From Hyphomicrobiales bacterium (lineage in GTDB: Bacteria; Pseudomonadota; Alphaproteobacteria; Rhizobiales; Xanthobacteraceae), in the NCBI GenBank assembly GCA_021732215.1, contig JAKFVL010000010.1, forward strand, positions 136,547 to 200,546: a DNA stretch of 64,000 nt. The letters are read 5' to 3'. Shown piece by piece: positions 25,137 to 35,185 of the stretch. Within the stretch, counting starts at the first letter, position 1. Each line of letters opens with the position of its first letter. A model generated the notes under the pieces. It searched no databases, was not told where the DNA came from, and was given only the letters and a program-made list of their open reading frames with translations. The position numbers and the translations under genes are program-made.

Positions 25137-26469
25137 GTCGTACACCGGCACGCAGAAAACGTTGCGGATCGACGGCGTCGCCATCGACCCGGGTTTCATA
25201 GTGCAGGTGAGGGCCGGTGGATCGTCCGGTCGAGCCGACCGCTCCGATCACCTGTCCGATGCGGACCATGTCGCCGACCTTGACGTTGATCTCGGAGAGA
25301 TGGCCGTAGCGGGTCGAAAGCCCGTTGCCGTGGTCGATCTCGACGAGACGCCCATAGCCGCCCTGCCAGCCGGCGGTCACCACCTTGCCGTTGGCCGTGG
25401 TGCGGACCGGATCGCCGGTCGAAGCGCGGAAATCGAGACCCGAGTGCATCGCCGGACGTCCGAGGAAGGGGTCGTTGCGGATGCCGAAGCCTGACGAGAA
25501 TTCGACCTCGCCGATCACCGGCTTGCGATACGGCACCACCGCGAGCGTGCGGGTCAGGCGATCGACCTGCGACCGCGCGAGGCTGATGCGATGAAGCTGG
25601 CGCTCGAACGCGCCGGAATCGCCGGACGGTTTGACCGGAATGAACGGCCCTCCGATTCCCGATTTGGGCACCAAGGCTTCAGCGGGCATGTCGAGCCCGA
25701 GGTCGGTGAACACGCTGCGCATCCGCCGCGCGCGGGCCTCGTAGCTCTCTTCGACCGCATTCAGCGTTGCAACCTGCCGGCTCTCCACCTTGTCGAGCGA
25801 AGACTGCAAACGAACCAGCGTCGTATCGAAGCCCTGGCCTTTGAACTTGTCGGTCGGGACCGCGGCGGCCGTGACCGAGCGAGACTGGAGCCGCGCTTCG
25901 CGATCGGGCGGGATCGCGAACATCACGGTATCGCCAATGGGCGAGGGCTTTGGCAGCCCGAGCGGCGCCGCATCGGAGCGTGTCTGCGATCGGACCGAGC
26001 CGGTGCTCGTGGTGTCCGGCAGCGAGCCAAGAGCTGCCGCCCGCGATTCCAGCGTCGCCTGCCGCCGCATGATCTGTTCGAGCTTCTGGTCGAACTGCTC
26101 CTGATCGAGCAACTGGCGGCTCGTGGTGCGGTCGACGCGGGCGCGCAGCTCGGCGATGCGATCTTCATAGGCGTATTGCATGTCGGCCTGACGGGCGATC
26201 AGCCGGGTCAGAACGTCGTCGCGAAACGCGAAATAGGTCGCGGTCGCGCCAGACCAGCCAGCCATGATGACGATGCTGCCGACCACGATCCAGAACACGA
26301 CCGGACCGACGCGCACCCGGCGTCCGGCATGAACGATGGTGTAGTCGCCTGGTGAAATCGGCTGCTTCGGTGATCTTTGGTGCGCGGGCGCGGGCCGTCG
26401 ATGCTGGCCGCGAACGTCATGCGCCTGATGGGGCGCATACTCGGACGTGTTTCCGGAACGATGAGACAT
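25123..26469 (-). CDS. M23 family metallopeptidase (membrane-anchored LytM-type)
   Basis: A 448-residue protein. A His/Arg/Pro-rich cytoplasmic part (1-50) is followed by one membrane helix (about 55-80) and a long coiled coil (about 95-150 and 220-270). The C-terminal peptidase domain (about 325-440) has zinc ligands in GRPAMHSGLDFRA and HLHYETR, with GNGLSTRYGHLS between. It cleaves or, if acting like EnvC/NlpD, activates others to cleave peptidoglycan cross-links; all M23 ligands look intact. The ATG at 26469 has a GGAG five bases upstream and is preferred to GTG 26475. It overlaps the convergent EamA gene by 14 bp. Confidence 0.93.
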   Translation of the reverse strand: MSHRSGNTSEYAPHQAHDVRGQHRRPAPAHQRSPKQPISPGDYTIVHAGRRVRVGPVVFWIVVGSIVIMAGWSGATATYFAFRDDVLTRLIARQADMQYAYEDRIAELRARVDRTTSRQLLDQEQFDQKLEQIMRRQATLESRAAALGSLPDTTSTGSVRSQTRSDAAPLGLPKPSPIGDTVMFAIPPDREARLQSRSVTAAAVPTDKFKGQGFDTTLVRLQSSLDKVESRQVATLNAVEESYEARARRMRSVFTDLGLDMPAEALVPKSGIGGPFIPVKPSGDSGAFERQLHRISLARSQVDRLTRTLAVVPYRKPVIGEVEFSSGFGIRNDPFLGRPAMHSGLDFRASTGDPVRTTANGKVVTAGWQGGYGRLVEIDHGNGLSTRYGHLSEINVKVGDMVRIGQVIGAVGSTGRSTGPHLHYETRVDGDAVDPQRFLRAGVRLSSN

Positions 26470-26650
26470 CGGCACTCCTGCGCCGATGGCACGATTCCAA
26501 CCGGCATACTCTGGAACCGATTTGAACCCCTTATGGTTAATTTATCTGAAACGAGATGCTTTGCGGCCTCAATCCGCGATTTGGAAAATAAAATATAGAT
26601 CCCAATATCTTGTGATCGCTAGTTGCTCTTTTGCATGAATGTTATCGCGT

Positions 26651-27316
26651 TCATCCGGCCAATGCCTTGACCGAGGACAGCACCTCCCGCGCGTGCCCGT
26701 CAACCTTCACGCCGTGCCAGATTTTGACGATCTTCCCGCGTGTATCGATCAGAAACGTGGTTCGAAGGACGCCTAGGAATGTTCGGCCATACATCGATTT
26801 TTCGCCCCACGCGCCGTAGGCATTGAGCATCGTCATCTGCTCGTCCGCGCCGAGCGGGACAGACAGCCGGTGCTTGTCGCGAAATCGCTCCTGCGCTTTC
26901 AGCGGGTCGGCGGAGACGCCGAGGAGGCCGGTATTGAGTTTGGCGAAGCTGCTTGCCAGCCGTGTAAAATCGAGCGCTTCCAGCGTGCAGCCCGGCGTAT
27001 CCGCGCGCGGATAGAAGAAAATCGCCAGATTTTTGCCGGCGAACTCTGCCAGCGAAACGGTCGCCCCGCCGTCCCGGGCCACGCGAAAATCTGGAGCTTT
27101 CTGCCCTTCCGATATCCCGGCGGAATTCACGCGATCCGGTCCGGCGCTCGCCTTTGCCTTTGCCTTGGGTTTGGATTTGGGTTTGGATTCGGGTCTGGAT
27201 TTCGGCGGCTTCGGCTGCGCGGCCTTAACCGGCTTTGCACCTGTCCCGGATAACTTGGCGGACGACTTGGCCTTTGATTCGGATTTCGAGGTTTTCTGAC
27301 GTGTTTTCGGGGGCAT
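26651..27316 (-). CDS. bcp: Peroxiredoxin (BCP/PrxQ type) with lysine-rich N-terminal tail
   Basis: A 221-residue protein. Residues 1-60 are a Lys/Pro/Ala/Ser-rich, surely disordered tail containing KPKSKPKAKAKA, resembling histone H1 tails. Residues 65-220 are an AhpC/TSA-type domain: GQKAPDFRVARDGG, FFYPRADTPGCTLEALDF and STFLIDT-like TTFLIDTRGKIVK. The peroxidatic cysteine is Cys110. The usual BCP resolving cysteine five residues later is Leu115, so it works as a 1-Cys enzyme or uses another resolving thiol. It reduces H2O2 and organic peroxides. ATG 27316 follows an AAGGAAGG site. Normal BCP is about 155 residues, so the tail is the unusual part. Confidence 0.9.
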   Translation of the reverse strand: MPPKTRQKTSKSESKAKSSAKLSGTGAKPVKAAQPKPPKSRPESKPKSKPKAKAKASAGPDRVNSAGISEGQKAPDFRVARDGGATVSLAEFAGKNLAIFFYPRADTPGCTLEALDFTRLASSFAKLNTGLLGVSADPLKAQERFRDKHRLSVPLGADEQMTMLNAYGAWGEKSMYGRTFLGVLRTTFLIDTRGKIVKIWHGVKVDGHAREVLSSVKALAG

Positions 27317-27584
27317 ACGCCTTCCTTTCGACGCTTTCGATGGGTCAAAAGTCTATGGGCTGATGACCACATGCCGGTTGCCGCAATCGTGCTTGGCGGC
27401 TGGGCAAATCTGCTGCCGCCAGAGTAAGGTGGCAAGGGATTCGAGGCATTGCCTGACGACCGGACCGGGTCGGGCGTTTGTGCGGGGAGATTGGCGGAGG
27501 CCGGCCGGAGTGAGCGTTCGTTGAACAGCGGCGTTCGACTGGCGGCGGCGACAAGCTCACGATCGACATCAACACCGTGAGGCC

Positions 27585-30500
27585 ATGGCAAGGACCAAGC
27601 CACCGCAAACTTTGACTTCGCGTACCGGCACCGAGGCATCAGACTGGAACGATCCCGAGTGGGATCACCATGATGAGGCCGCGAGCGTTCGCGCGCGCAA
27701 GCTGCTGGGCAAGCGCCGTCCTCAGATTCCATCCGTTCACAATTTTGGCGACAGGTTGCTCGGCATCGTGAGCTGGATTCGCGGCGAGCGCTGGCTGCGC
27801 CGCGGCATTGTCAGCCTGCTGGCTGTTATTGGCGTGTTAGGCCTCGGCTTCGGTGGCTTATGGTTGCGATTGGGCGCCGGTCCCATCAACCTCGACATGG
27901 CGACGCCATGGCTTGCCGGGGCCATCGAGGAAAACATCGGCAAGGACCACACCGTCGAAGTGGGCGGTACCCAGATCGAGCGGGCCGGACGTGCGCGTAT
28001 CGCGGTCCGTCTGCGCGATATTGTGGTTCGCGACCGCGACCGCGTTGTTGTCGCGACCGCGCCGAAGGCTGAAGTGCGGCTGTCGGGCGGAGCGCTCCTG
28101 ATCGGACGAGTGCGCGCGCAAAGTCTCAGTCTCGTCGATGCCGAACTTGCGGTTCGAATCACGCCCGATGGCCGCATCACCGTTTCGACCGGCGACAGCG
28201 CCCGCCCGATTGCGACTGGTCAGGCTAAAACCCAAGCCGGCGCGACAACCTCTCCGGCATCGGCGCAACCGGCGCTGCCGCTTCCCGGTCCCAACCCCGT
28301 GGCATCGGAGCGCCGCGGCGAAAAAACCGGCACCGGCGGATTACTGGCGGCTCTGGACTGGCTCGACAGTCTGAGTGCTTCGGGTCTTGACGGTCAGAAC
28401 CTCGATGAAATTGGTATCAAGAACGGCGTGCTTGTCGTTGACGATCAGCAGCGCGGCATCCGCACCGCGTTTGAGAGCATTTCCGTGGCGCTGCGCAAAC
28501 CGCGCGGCGGCGGGGTCGAACTGAAGGTCGGCGAAGAAGGCGAGAAGCCATGGTCGTTCAGCGTCGTGATCGGACCGCCGGCCAACGGCGTGCGCTCGAT
28601 CGATATTCAGGCCCAGCAGGTCTCGACCGAGACGATCTTGCTGGCGATGCGTTCGACGAAATCGACCTACAGCGCCGATCTCCCGCTGACCGGCGAGCTG
28701 AAGGGGGAACTCGGACGTGACGGCTTGCCGACCTTTTTCCGCGGACAGCTGATCGCCGAAGCGGGCCGGATCACGGACAGCGATACGCCCGACTATCCGA
28801 TGAAGATCGACAGGGTGGAGATGAAACTCGACTGGGATTCGAGTCGCCGTGTTCTGGTCGCGCCGTTCCAGATGATTTCCGGCGCCAATCGCCTCACGCT
28901 GCTCGCGTACCTCGAGCCCCCCAACGATCGCCTGCCAAGCTGGCAACTCGGCTTCAGCGGCGGCACCATCGTGCTGGCCGGTGCGAAGGGTGAAGCGCCA
29001 CTGATCTTCAATCGCATCGCCGTCGCCCTGCGGTTCGATACCGAGAACCGGCGGGTGGTTCTGACCCAGGCCGATTTGAGCAATGGCGAACTCGGCGTTG
29101 CCGGTAACGGCGCGCTGGATTATTCGACGGCGGAGCCAAGGCTGACGTTGGGCTTTGCCGGGACGCCGATGCCGGTGTCCGCATTCAAACAGATGTGGCC
29201 GATCCTGATCACGCCGGAAGTGCGCGAATGGGTTATGGAGCGCGTCGAGCGCGGCGCCCTGCAACGGATCGATATCGCGGTGAATTCGCCGGTCCGTAAT
29301 CTGTCGCGCAGCGGGCCTCCGATCCCGGACGAGGGCTTGTCGGTCAATATCGCCGGGACCGGCGTCACCATGCGTCCCGTGGACGACATACCGCAGCTTC
29401 GCGACGGCGATCTGAAAGTACGGGTCACGGGCCGGACGGCGAATGTAACAATCGGGCAAGCCGCGGTGGACACGCCTGCGGGACGGAAGCTCAACATTTC
29501 CGATCTCGCCTTTGACGTCGCGGACATGGTGCCAAAACCGATACCGGCGAAGGTCAGATTCCGTATCGAAGGCCCGGTACCGGCGGCGGCCGAAATTCTG
29601 GCATCAGACCGGCTCAACGAATTTACCGGCTCGACGATCGACCCCAACAGCAGCAAAGGCAATGTGTCCGCCGTCGTCACCATGGCAATGCCGCTGAAAA
29701 ACGCACTGACCAAGGCGGATACGACATATTCGGTGAACGTCGATCTCGGCGCATTCTCTGCCGAGAAATTGGTGATGAACCAGAAGATCGAGGGCAATGC
29801 GCTCAAGGTGATCGCCAACAACCAAGGGTATCAGGTGCGCGGCGACGTCAAGATCGCAGGCCAGCCCGCCACGATCGACTATCGCAAGCCGAACACCGAT
29901 GGCGACGCCGATGTGAGGGTTTCGACCACCCTCGACGATGCGACACGGGCACGCTTCGGGATCGATCTCGGTCCTGCGGTCAGCGGGCCTATTCCAGTGA
30001 GACTGGTTGGCAAGATCGGCGGAGGCGAGCGCGACAGCAAACTCGGCGTCGAGGCCGATCTTACATCGGTGAAGATCGACAACCTTTTGCCGGGCTGGGT
30101 CAAGGTCGCGGGCCGGTCCGGCAAGATCAGCTTCAACGTGGTGCAGAAGCCGCAATCGACGCGGCTGGACGATATCGTGATCGACGGCAGCGGCGTGTTG
30201 ATCAAGGGGTCGATGGAGCTCGATCAGAACAACGATCCCGTCAACGTCAATTTCCCGGTTTTCTCCCCGTCCGAAGGTGACAAGGCGGTGCTTCGGGCCG
30301 AGCGCGGCGTCGACGGTGTGATGAAAGTAACGATGCGGGGCGACGTTTTTGACGGACGCAACTTCATCAAGTCGACGGTGACAGGCAAGGATGCCGACGC
30401 GCGCAACAAGACGAAAAGCGCGGATCTCGATCTCGATCTGAAAATGGGCGCGGTCGCGGGGTTCTACGGCGAGGCCGTGAGATCGGTCGACGTCAAGCTG

Positions 30501-31211
30501 TCGCGGCGTGGCGGAACCATCAAGACGTTTGTGCTGAACGGCAAGGTGGGACGGGACGCGACGCTGATCGGCGATATCCGCGCGCGCGGCCAGAACCAGG
30601 TGCTTTATCTCGAGGCCAACGATGCCGGAGCGTTCTTCCGCTTCACCGACACCTATTCGAAGATGATCGGCGGCCAGATGTGGATGGCAATGGACCCGCC
30701 GAGTTCGCAGCCCAATCCGCAGGAAGGCCTGATCAACGTCCGCGAGTTCGGTATCAAGGGCGAGCAGGCGCTGGATAGCGTGGCAAACACCGGCGGTCAG
30801 AACGGGCAGGGCGGCGGCGTCAAATTCTCGCGCTTGCGCGCGGAATTCACACGGCAGGGCAACCTGCTGTCGATCAAGGATGGCGTGGTCCGCGGACCGG
30901 CGGTCGGCGCGACCATCGAAGGCAATATCGACTATCAGTCCAATCAGGTGCGGATGAGCGGAACGTTCGTGCCGCTGTATGGCCTCAACAATATTTTCGG
31001 CCAGATTCCCGTGGTCGGACTGTTCCTGGGCGGCGGCAGCAATGAGGGCCTGATCGGGGTGACCTACGAGGTGGTTGGAACCCCGAGTTCGCCGGTGCTG
31101 CGCGTCAATCCGATCTCCGCGATGGCGCCCGGCGTGCTTCGCAAGATTTTCGAGTTCGGCACCGGCCGGCAGCAATCGCCGAACGATTTCCAGCCGTCCT
31201 TTCAGCAATAA
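27585..31211 (+). CDS. Giant AsmA-like/DUF3971 family protein
   Basis: A 1208-residue envelope protein. A charged cytoplasmic N terminus (1-70) is followed by one membrane anchor (about 74-96) and over 1100 residues of beta-rich periplasmic sequence. Residues about 300-700 resemble DUF3971, and the C-terminal 200 residues resemble the AsmA_2 domain (VGRDATLIGDIRARGQ; GVVRGPAVGATIEGNIDY; NNIFGQIPVVGLFLGGG). Its size and domains match the YhdP/TamB-like bridge-like lipid-transfer group, which carry phospholipids to the outer membrane; the assignment to that role is by family only. A convergent MFS gene ends 11 bp away. Confidence 0.9.
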   Translation: MARTKPPQTLTSRTGTEASDWNDPEWDHHDEAASVRARKLLGKRRPQIPSVHNFGDRLLGIVSWIRGERWLRRGIVSLLAVIGVLGLGFGGLWLRLGAGPINLDMATPWLAGAIEENIGKDHTVEVGGTQIERAGRARIAVRLRDIVVRDRDRVVVATAPKAEVRLSGGALLIGRVRAQSLSLVDAELAVRITPDGRITVSTGDSARPIATGQAKTQAGATTSPASAQPALPLPGPNPVASERRGEKTGTGGLLAALDWLDSLSASGLDGQNLDEIGIKNGVLVVDDQQRGIRTAFESISVALRKPRGGGVELKVGEEGEKPWSFSVVIGPPANGVRSIDIQAQQVSTETILLAMRSTKSTYSADLPLTGELKGELGRDGLPTFFRGQLIAEAGRITDSDTPDYPMKIDRVEMKLDWDSSRRVLVAPFQMISGANRLTLLAYLEPPNDRLPSWQLGFSGGTIVLAGAKGEAPLIFNRIAVALRFDTENRRVVLTQADLSNGELGVAGNGALDYSTAEPRLTLGFAGTPMPVSAFKQMWPILITPEVREWVMERVERGALQRIDIAVNSPVRNLSRSGPPIPDEGLSVNIAGTGVTMRPVDDIPQLRDGDLKVRVTGRTANVTIGQAAVDTPAGRKLNISDLAFDVADMVPKPIPAKVRFRIEGPVPAAAEILASDRLNEFTGSTIDPNSSKGNVSAVVTMAMPLKNALTKADTTYSVNVDLGAFSAEKLVMNQKIEGNALKVIANNQGYQVRGDVKIAGQPATIDYRKPNTDGDADVRVSTTLDDATRARFGIDLGPAVSGPIPVRLVGKIGGGERDSKLGVEADLTSVKIDNLLPGWVKVAGRSGKISFNVVQKPQSTRLDDIVIDGSGVLIKGSMELDQNNDPVNVNFPVFSPSEGDKAVLRAERGVDGVMKVTMRGDVFDGRNFIKSTVTGKDADARNKTKSADLDLDLKMGAVAGFYGEAVRSVDVKLSRRGGTIKTFVLNGKVGRDATLIGDIRARGQNQVLYLEANDAGAFFRFTDTYSKMIGGQMWMAMDPPSSQPNPQEGLINVREFGIKGEQALDSVANTGGQNGQGGGVKFSRLRAEFTRQGNLLSIKDGVVRGPAVGATIEGNIDYQSNQVRMSGTFVPLYGLNNIFGQIPVVGLFLGGGSNEGLIGVTYEVVGTPSSPVLRVNPISAMAPGVLRKIFEFGTGRQQSPNDFQPSFQQ

Positions 31212-31222
31212 TCTTTAGCCGA

Positions 31223-32452
31223 TCAGCGGCGCAGCATCGGTACCGTCAGGAACGGAATCATGCCGACCACAATGCTGACCAGCGCAAATCCGAGCACTGC
31301 GTTGTAGCCGCCGGTCCAGTCGTGCAGCAGGCCGCCGCTCCACGAGCCCAGCGCCGCGCCCAATCCGCTGCCGATCGAGATCGTGCCGAAGATTGTGCCG
31401 ACCCGTTTGCCGCGAAAGATACGCATCGCGGTAGCGGTGATCAGCGGGCCGCGCGAGCCTTGCGTGCCGCCGAAGCAGACGACAAATCCCGCCAGCAGCC
31501 ACCAATTTGGAAAGTGCTGCAAATAGTAGAGCAGCACGATGCCGCTGATGGTCAGCGAGTAACTCAAGAGGATCGAGCGCCGGCGTCCGATCACGCCATC
31601 GAGCCAACTGATGGTGAGCATGCCGAACAGCAGTAGCACGCCGCTGAAACCCCACGCCGTTGCGGCTTGCAGCGGCGGAAATCCGGCATCGATAAGGTAC
31701 GCGACGACCTGCGCAGTGATGGCAAAGATGCCAATTGCGGTGAAAAAGAAGGTCGAGAACAAGGCCCAGAATGCGTGATGCCTGATGGCCGAACCGAGCG
31801 TCCAGTTCTGATCTCCGCTTTGCGCAACGTTGTGTTTCGGCAGGTGCGGCGATCCTTCGGCGACGCGCCGCCAAAGCAGCGGCGCCATCGGAAGCAGAAA
31901 GAACGGCACGAATATCGCAAGCGCGACGCCGCCCAGGATCTGGTACGCGCCACGCCAGCCGTATGCGTCGATCAAGAGCTGGGAAACCGGCAATGCGACA
32001 AGAGCCCCTGCGCCCATGGCCGAATAGATCACGGCCATCGCGGTCGGCAGGCGAGGGCCGAACCAGCGCGCCAGCAGCAGCGAACCCGTGACGTTGCCGA
32101 GGCATGCGGACGCAAACCCGACGACGACCCCGATACAAAGTTGCAACTGCCAGAGCTGTTGCGCATAGCCGGCCACGGTCAATGCCGCGCAAATCAGCAA
32201 CAGGCCGAGGCCGTAGACGGCGCGCGGGCCGGCACGATCGAACAGCCGTCCGATCAGGGGCGCGGCGAGGCCGCTGGTCAGCGCGGACAGCGAATAGATC
32301 GAGATGACCTCGGCGCGGTCCCAGCCGAACCCTTGCGAGATCGGCAGCAGGAACACCGTGAAACTTTCGTTCACGCCGCGCGACAACACCGTCAGCACGA
32401 AACACAATCCAAGCACGGCGAGCGCCGTGCGCCCGGCTGTCCGATTGTCCAT
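31223..32452 (-). CDS. MFS transporter
   Basis: A 409-residue inner-membrane protein with 12 predicted helices. The major facilitator loop 2-3 motif appears as APLIGRLFDRAGPRAVYG, and its counterpart in the second half as SWLDGVIGRRRSILL. The N-terminal ESFTVFLLPISQGFGWDRAEV string places it near the oxalate/formate antiporter-like (monocarboxylate-porter-type) MFS proteins. The substrate is not known. The start is ATG 32452. The downstream convergent gene is the AsmA-like protein; tyrS is upstream on the same strand with a 155-bp gap. Confidence 0.92.
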   Translation of the reverse strand: MDNRTAGRTALAVLGLCFVLTVLSRGVNESFTVFLLPISQGFGWDRAEVISIYSLSALTSGLAAPLIGRLFDRAGPRAVYGLGLLLICAALTVAGYAQQLWQLQLCIGVVVGFASACLGNVTGSLLLARWFGPRLPTAMAVIYSAMGAGALVALPVSQLLIDAYGWRGAYQILGGVALAIFVPFFLLPMAPLLWRRVAEGSPHLPKHNVAQSGDQNWTLGSAIRHHAFWALFSTFFFTAIGIFAITAQVVAYLIDAGFPPLQAATAWGFSGVLLLFGMLTISWLDGVIGRRRSILLSYSLTISGIVLLYYLQHFPNWWLLAGFVVCFGGTQGSRGPLITATAMRIFRGKRVGTIFGTISIGSGLGAALGSWSGGLLHDWTGGYNAVLGFALVSIVVGMIPFLTVPMLRR

Positions 32453-32607
32453 GGTGTGTTGATCCGTGACTTGATCCGTGACTCGGTCCGCGCTGGCTTT
32501 GTGCGATTAGAGGTCAGCACGCGGTCGGGCGCGAGATCAGGCGCGGAATGTCAGTTATGCAAGCGATCTGCTGACGGGCCGCCGCGCCACTTGTTTCGCT
32601 GTGCGGA

Positions 32608-33861
32608 TCAGACCGGTTTGAGCAGGATGTGCTTCTTCTTGCCCATCGAGAGCTTGATGACACCTTCCGATGTGAGATCGGACAGCGACAGCATCGCCTT
32701 CTCGTCGGTGACCGCCGCATCGTTGACGCGCAATCCACCGCCCTTGATCTGACGGCGTGCTTCGCCGTTCGACGTCACAAGCCCGGCTTTGACGAACAGA
32801 CCGAGCACACCACTGCCGCCTTCAAGCTCGGCGCGCATCACTTCGACGGTCGGCAAATCCTGCGCGATCGCGCCTTCCTCGAATGTCTGCCGTGCGGTCT
32901 CGGAGGCTTGCGCCGCGGCGTCGCGGCCGTGCATCAATGCTGTCGTCTCGGTTGCCAGAATTTTTTTGGCGTCGTTGACCTCGGAGCCCCTCAGCGCCGC
33001 AAGTCTCGCCACCTCGCCCAGCGGAAGCGTCGTGAACAGCTTGAGGAAGCGCTCGACGTCGGCGTCCTCGGTGTTGCGCCAGTATTGCCAGTAATCGTAA
33101 GGGCTCAGCATGTCTGGGTTGAGCCACACCGCGCCGGCGGCAGTCTTGCCCATCTTTGCGCCGGATGAGGTGGTGAGCAGCGGGCAGGTCAGCGCATAGA
33201 GCTGATGTGTCCCCATGCGGCGGCCGAGATCGATGCCGTTGACGATATTGCCCCACTGATCCGAGCCGCCCATCTGCAGGTTGCAGCCATAGCGCCGCGC
33301 CAGTTCGACGTAATCGTAGGACTGCAGGATCATGTAATTGAATTCGATAAACGACAGTTCCTGATCGCGCTCGAGCCGCAGCTTGACCGAGTCCATCGTC
33401 AGCATGCGGTTGATCGAGAAATGCCGGCCGACATCGCGCAGCATCTCGATGTAGTTGAGTTTGGTCAGCCACTCGGCGTTATCGGCCATCACCGCGTCGC
33501 TCTTGGCTCCGCCGAAGCGCATGAACTTCGCGAACGTGCCCTTGATCGATTCCTTGTTGGCGTCGATCTGGTCGTAGGTCAGCAGCTTGCGGGTCTCGTC
33601 GCGGCCCGACGGGTCGCCGACGCGCGTCGTTCCGCCGCCCATCAGCGTGATCGGCTTGTTGCCGGACTGCTGCAGCCAGTGCAGCATCATGATCGAGAGC
33701 AGGTGGCCGACATGCAGCGAGGCCGCCGTACAGTCATAGCCGACATACGCCACGACCTCCGACCTCGCCGCGAGCTCGTCGAGGCCGCCGGTGTCCGAGA
33801 CCTGGTGAACGAATCCGCGCGTTTGCAGGACGTTCATAAAATCTGACTTAAATGCGGTCAT
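32608..33861 (-). CDS. tyrS: Tyrosyl-tRNA synthetase
   Basis: A 417-residue class Ic synthetase that charges tRNA-Tyr. Motifs: [17 protein letters not shown] (HIGH motif as HVGH), [51 protein letters not shown] for tyrosine recognition, and the KMSKS loop as KMGKT. The last 65 residues are an S4 RNA-binding domain ([21 protein letters not shown]). The ATG at 33861 starts the conserved sequence; an upstream TTG at 33903 would add 14 poorly conserved residues. It is divergent from anmK. Confidence 0.98.
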   Translation of the reverse strand: MTAFKSDFMNVLQTRGFVHQVSDTGGLDELAARSEVVAYVGYDCTAASLHVGHLLSIMMLHWLQQSGNKPITLMGGGTTRVGDPSGRDETRKLLTYDQIDANKESIKGTFAKFMRFGGAKSDAVMADNAEWLTKLNYIEMLRDVGRHFSINRMLTMDSVKLRLERDQELSFIEFNYMILQSYDYVELARRYGCNLQMGGSDQWGNIVNGIDLGRRMGTHQLYALTCPLLTTSSGAKMGKTAAGAVWLNPDMLSPYDYWQYWRNTEDADVERFLKLFTTLPLGEVARLAALRGSEVNDAKKILATETTALMHGRDAAAQASETARQTFEEGAIAQDLPTVEVMRAELEGGSGVLGLFVKAGLVTSNGEARRQIKGGGLRVNDAAVTDEKAMLSLSDLTSEGVIKLSMGKKKHILLKPV

Positions 33862-34002
33862 AGGCGTGTGACTTTGCGGTAACCGGTTTGCAGGTTGTTC
33901 CAAGGTATCCTGCTGCTTTCAGCGCCCGGACGGATTATAAGAACTATCAGTTCGATACAAGGTTGAATGGTTCGCAGCACTTTCGCCGAGGATTGACAGG
34001 CC

Positions 34003-35106
34003 ATGATGATGCGTGCGCTGGGCTTGATGAGCGGCACTTCTCTGGATGGCGTCGATGTAGCCATGATCGAGACCGACGGGCGCCGCGTCACGTCGCTTGG
34101 CCCGACCGGCTACCGGGCTTACACCCAGCAGGAGCGCGCCGTTCTGCGCCACGCCCTGACCGAGGCGGTCAAGCTCAATCATCGCGATGCCCGCCCGGGC
34201 ATCATCGGCGAGGCCGAGCGGATGGTGACGGTGGCCCACGCGGAAGCGGTCGCTGCCTACACCGCACAGCATCGTATTTCGCCGCTCGATATCGATATCG
34301 TCGGTTTCCATGGCCAGACCGTGCTGCACCGGCCCGCGGAGCGATTGACGATCCAGATTGGCGACGGGGCCGCGCTGGCGCGCTCGATTCATATTCCGGT
34401 GATGCATGACTTCCGCGCAGCCGACGTGGCCGCCGGCGGGCAGGGCGCACCGTTCGTGCCAGTTTACCACCGCGCACTTGCCGAATCGCTTGGCCGCGAC
34501 GGCCCGATCGCTGTCGTAAATATCGGCGGTGTCTCGAACATCAGCTACATCGATGGCGACGACGTGCTGATCGCTTGCGACACCGGCCCCGGCAACGCGC
34601 TGCTCGACGACTTCATGATGAAGACCGTCAAACAGCCTTTCGACAACGAAGGCCGCACGGCGGCGCAAGGCGTGCCGGACAAAGCCTGGATTGCCGATGC
34701 CTTGCACCATCCGTTCTTTGCCCTGCCGCCGCCGAAATCGCTCGACCGCAACGACTTTGCGGGACTGAAACTCGGTGATGTGTCGCTTGTTGACGGTGCT
34801 GCGACGCTGACGGCGTTCACGGCCGAAGCCATCGCCTCCATCGCACCGCTGCTGCCGAAGCCTCCGGAAACCTGGGTGGTGGTCGGGGGAGGCGCGCGAA
34901 ACCTGACCCTGATGCGGATGCTGCGCCGGCGTCTGGAGCCGGCTTCCGTCGAGAGCGCCGAAGGCCTCGGCTGGGCGGGCGATGCCATCGAGGCGCAGGC
35001 GTTCGGCTTTCTGGCCGTCCGCAGCCTGCAGCGGCTGCCACTCAGCTATCCAGAAACAACGGGCGTTCCACACCCGATGCGGGGAGGCGTGATCGCGAAT
35101 CCGTGA
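34003..35106 (+). CDS. anmK: Anhydro-N-acetylmuramic acid kinase
   Basis: A 367-residue cytoplasmic enzyme of peptidoglycan recycling: it hydrolyses and phosphorylates anhydro-MurNAc to MurNAc-6-phosphate. The ATP-binding start GLMSGTSLDGVDVAMIETDG, the DIVGFHGQTVLHRP segment, DFRAADVAAGGQGAPFVP, NIGGVSNISYI, the DTGPGNALLDDF motif with the catalytic Asp, and VVVGGGARN are all present. Three consecutive ATG codons start the gene; the first is used here. It is divergent from tyrS, and the GST gene follows 79 bp downstream. Confidence 0.96.
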   Translation: MMMRALGLMSGTSLDGVDVAMIETDGRRVTSLGPTGYRAYTQQERAVLRHALTEAVKLNHRDARPGIIGEAERMVTVAHAEAVAAYTAQHRISPLDIDIVGFHGQTVLHRPAERLTIQIGDGAALARSIHIPVMHDFRAADVAAGGQGAPFVPVYHRALAESLGRDGPIAVVNIGGVSNISYIDGDDVLIACDTGPGNALLDDFMMKTVKQPFDNEGRTAAQGVPDKAWIADALHHPFFALPPPKSLDRNDFAGLKLGDVSLVDGAATLTAFTAEAIASIAPLLPKPPETWVVVGGGARNLTLMRMLRRRLEPASVESAEGLGWAGDAIEAQAFGFLAVRSLQRLPLSYPETTGVPHPMRGGVIANP

Positions 35107-35128
35107 TTTAAATGCGGTTGCATGGATG

Positions 35129-35171
35129 TTGACTATTCAATGCAGATGCATCTAAATTGATGCAGATGCAT
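35129..35171 (+). promoter_or_regulatory. GST promoter with two 20-bp-phased operator-like repeats
   Basis: Two identical 12-mers ATGCAGATGCAT lie at 35140-35151 and 35160-35171, exactly 20 bp apart (two DNA turns). They bracket a likely promoter: TTGACT at 35129-35134 and TAAATT at 35153-35158 with 18 bp between. Each 12-mer is itself nearly palindromic (ATGCA.ATGCAT). The geometry is that of a repressor binding two sites on one DNA face over the -10 box; MarR- or TetR-type regulators are plausible. Confidence 0.6.
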
Positions 35172-35185
35172 TAAATGAGGATTTC

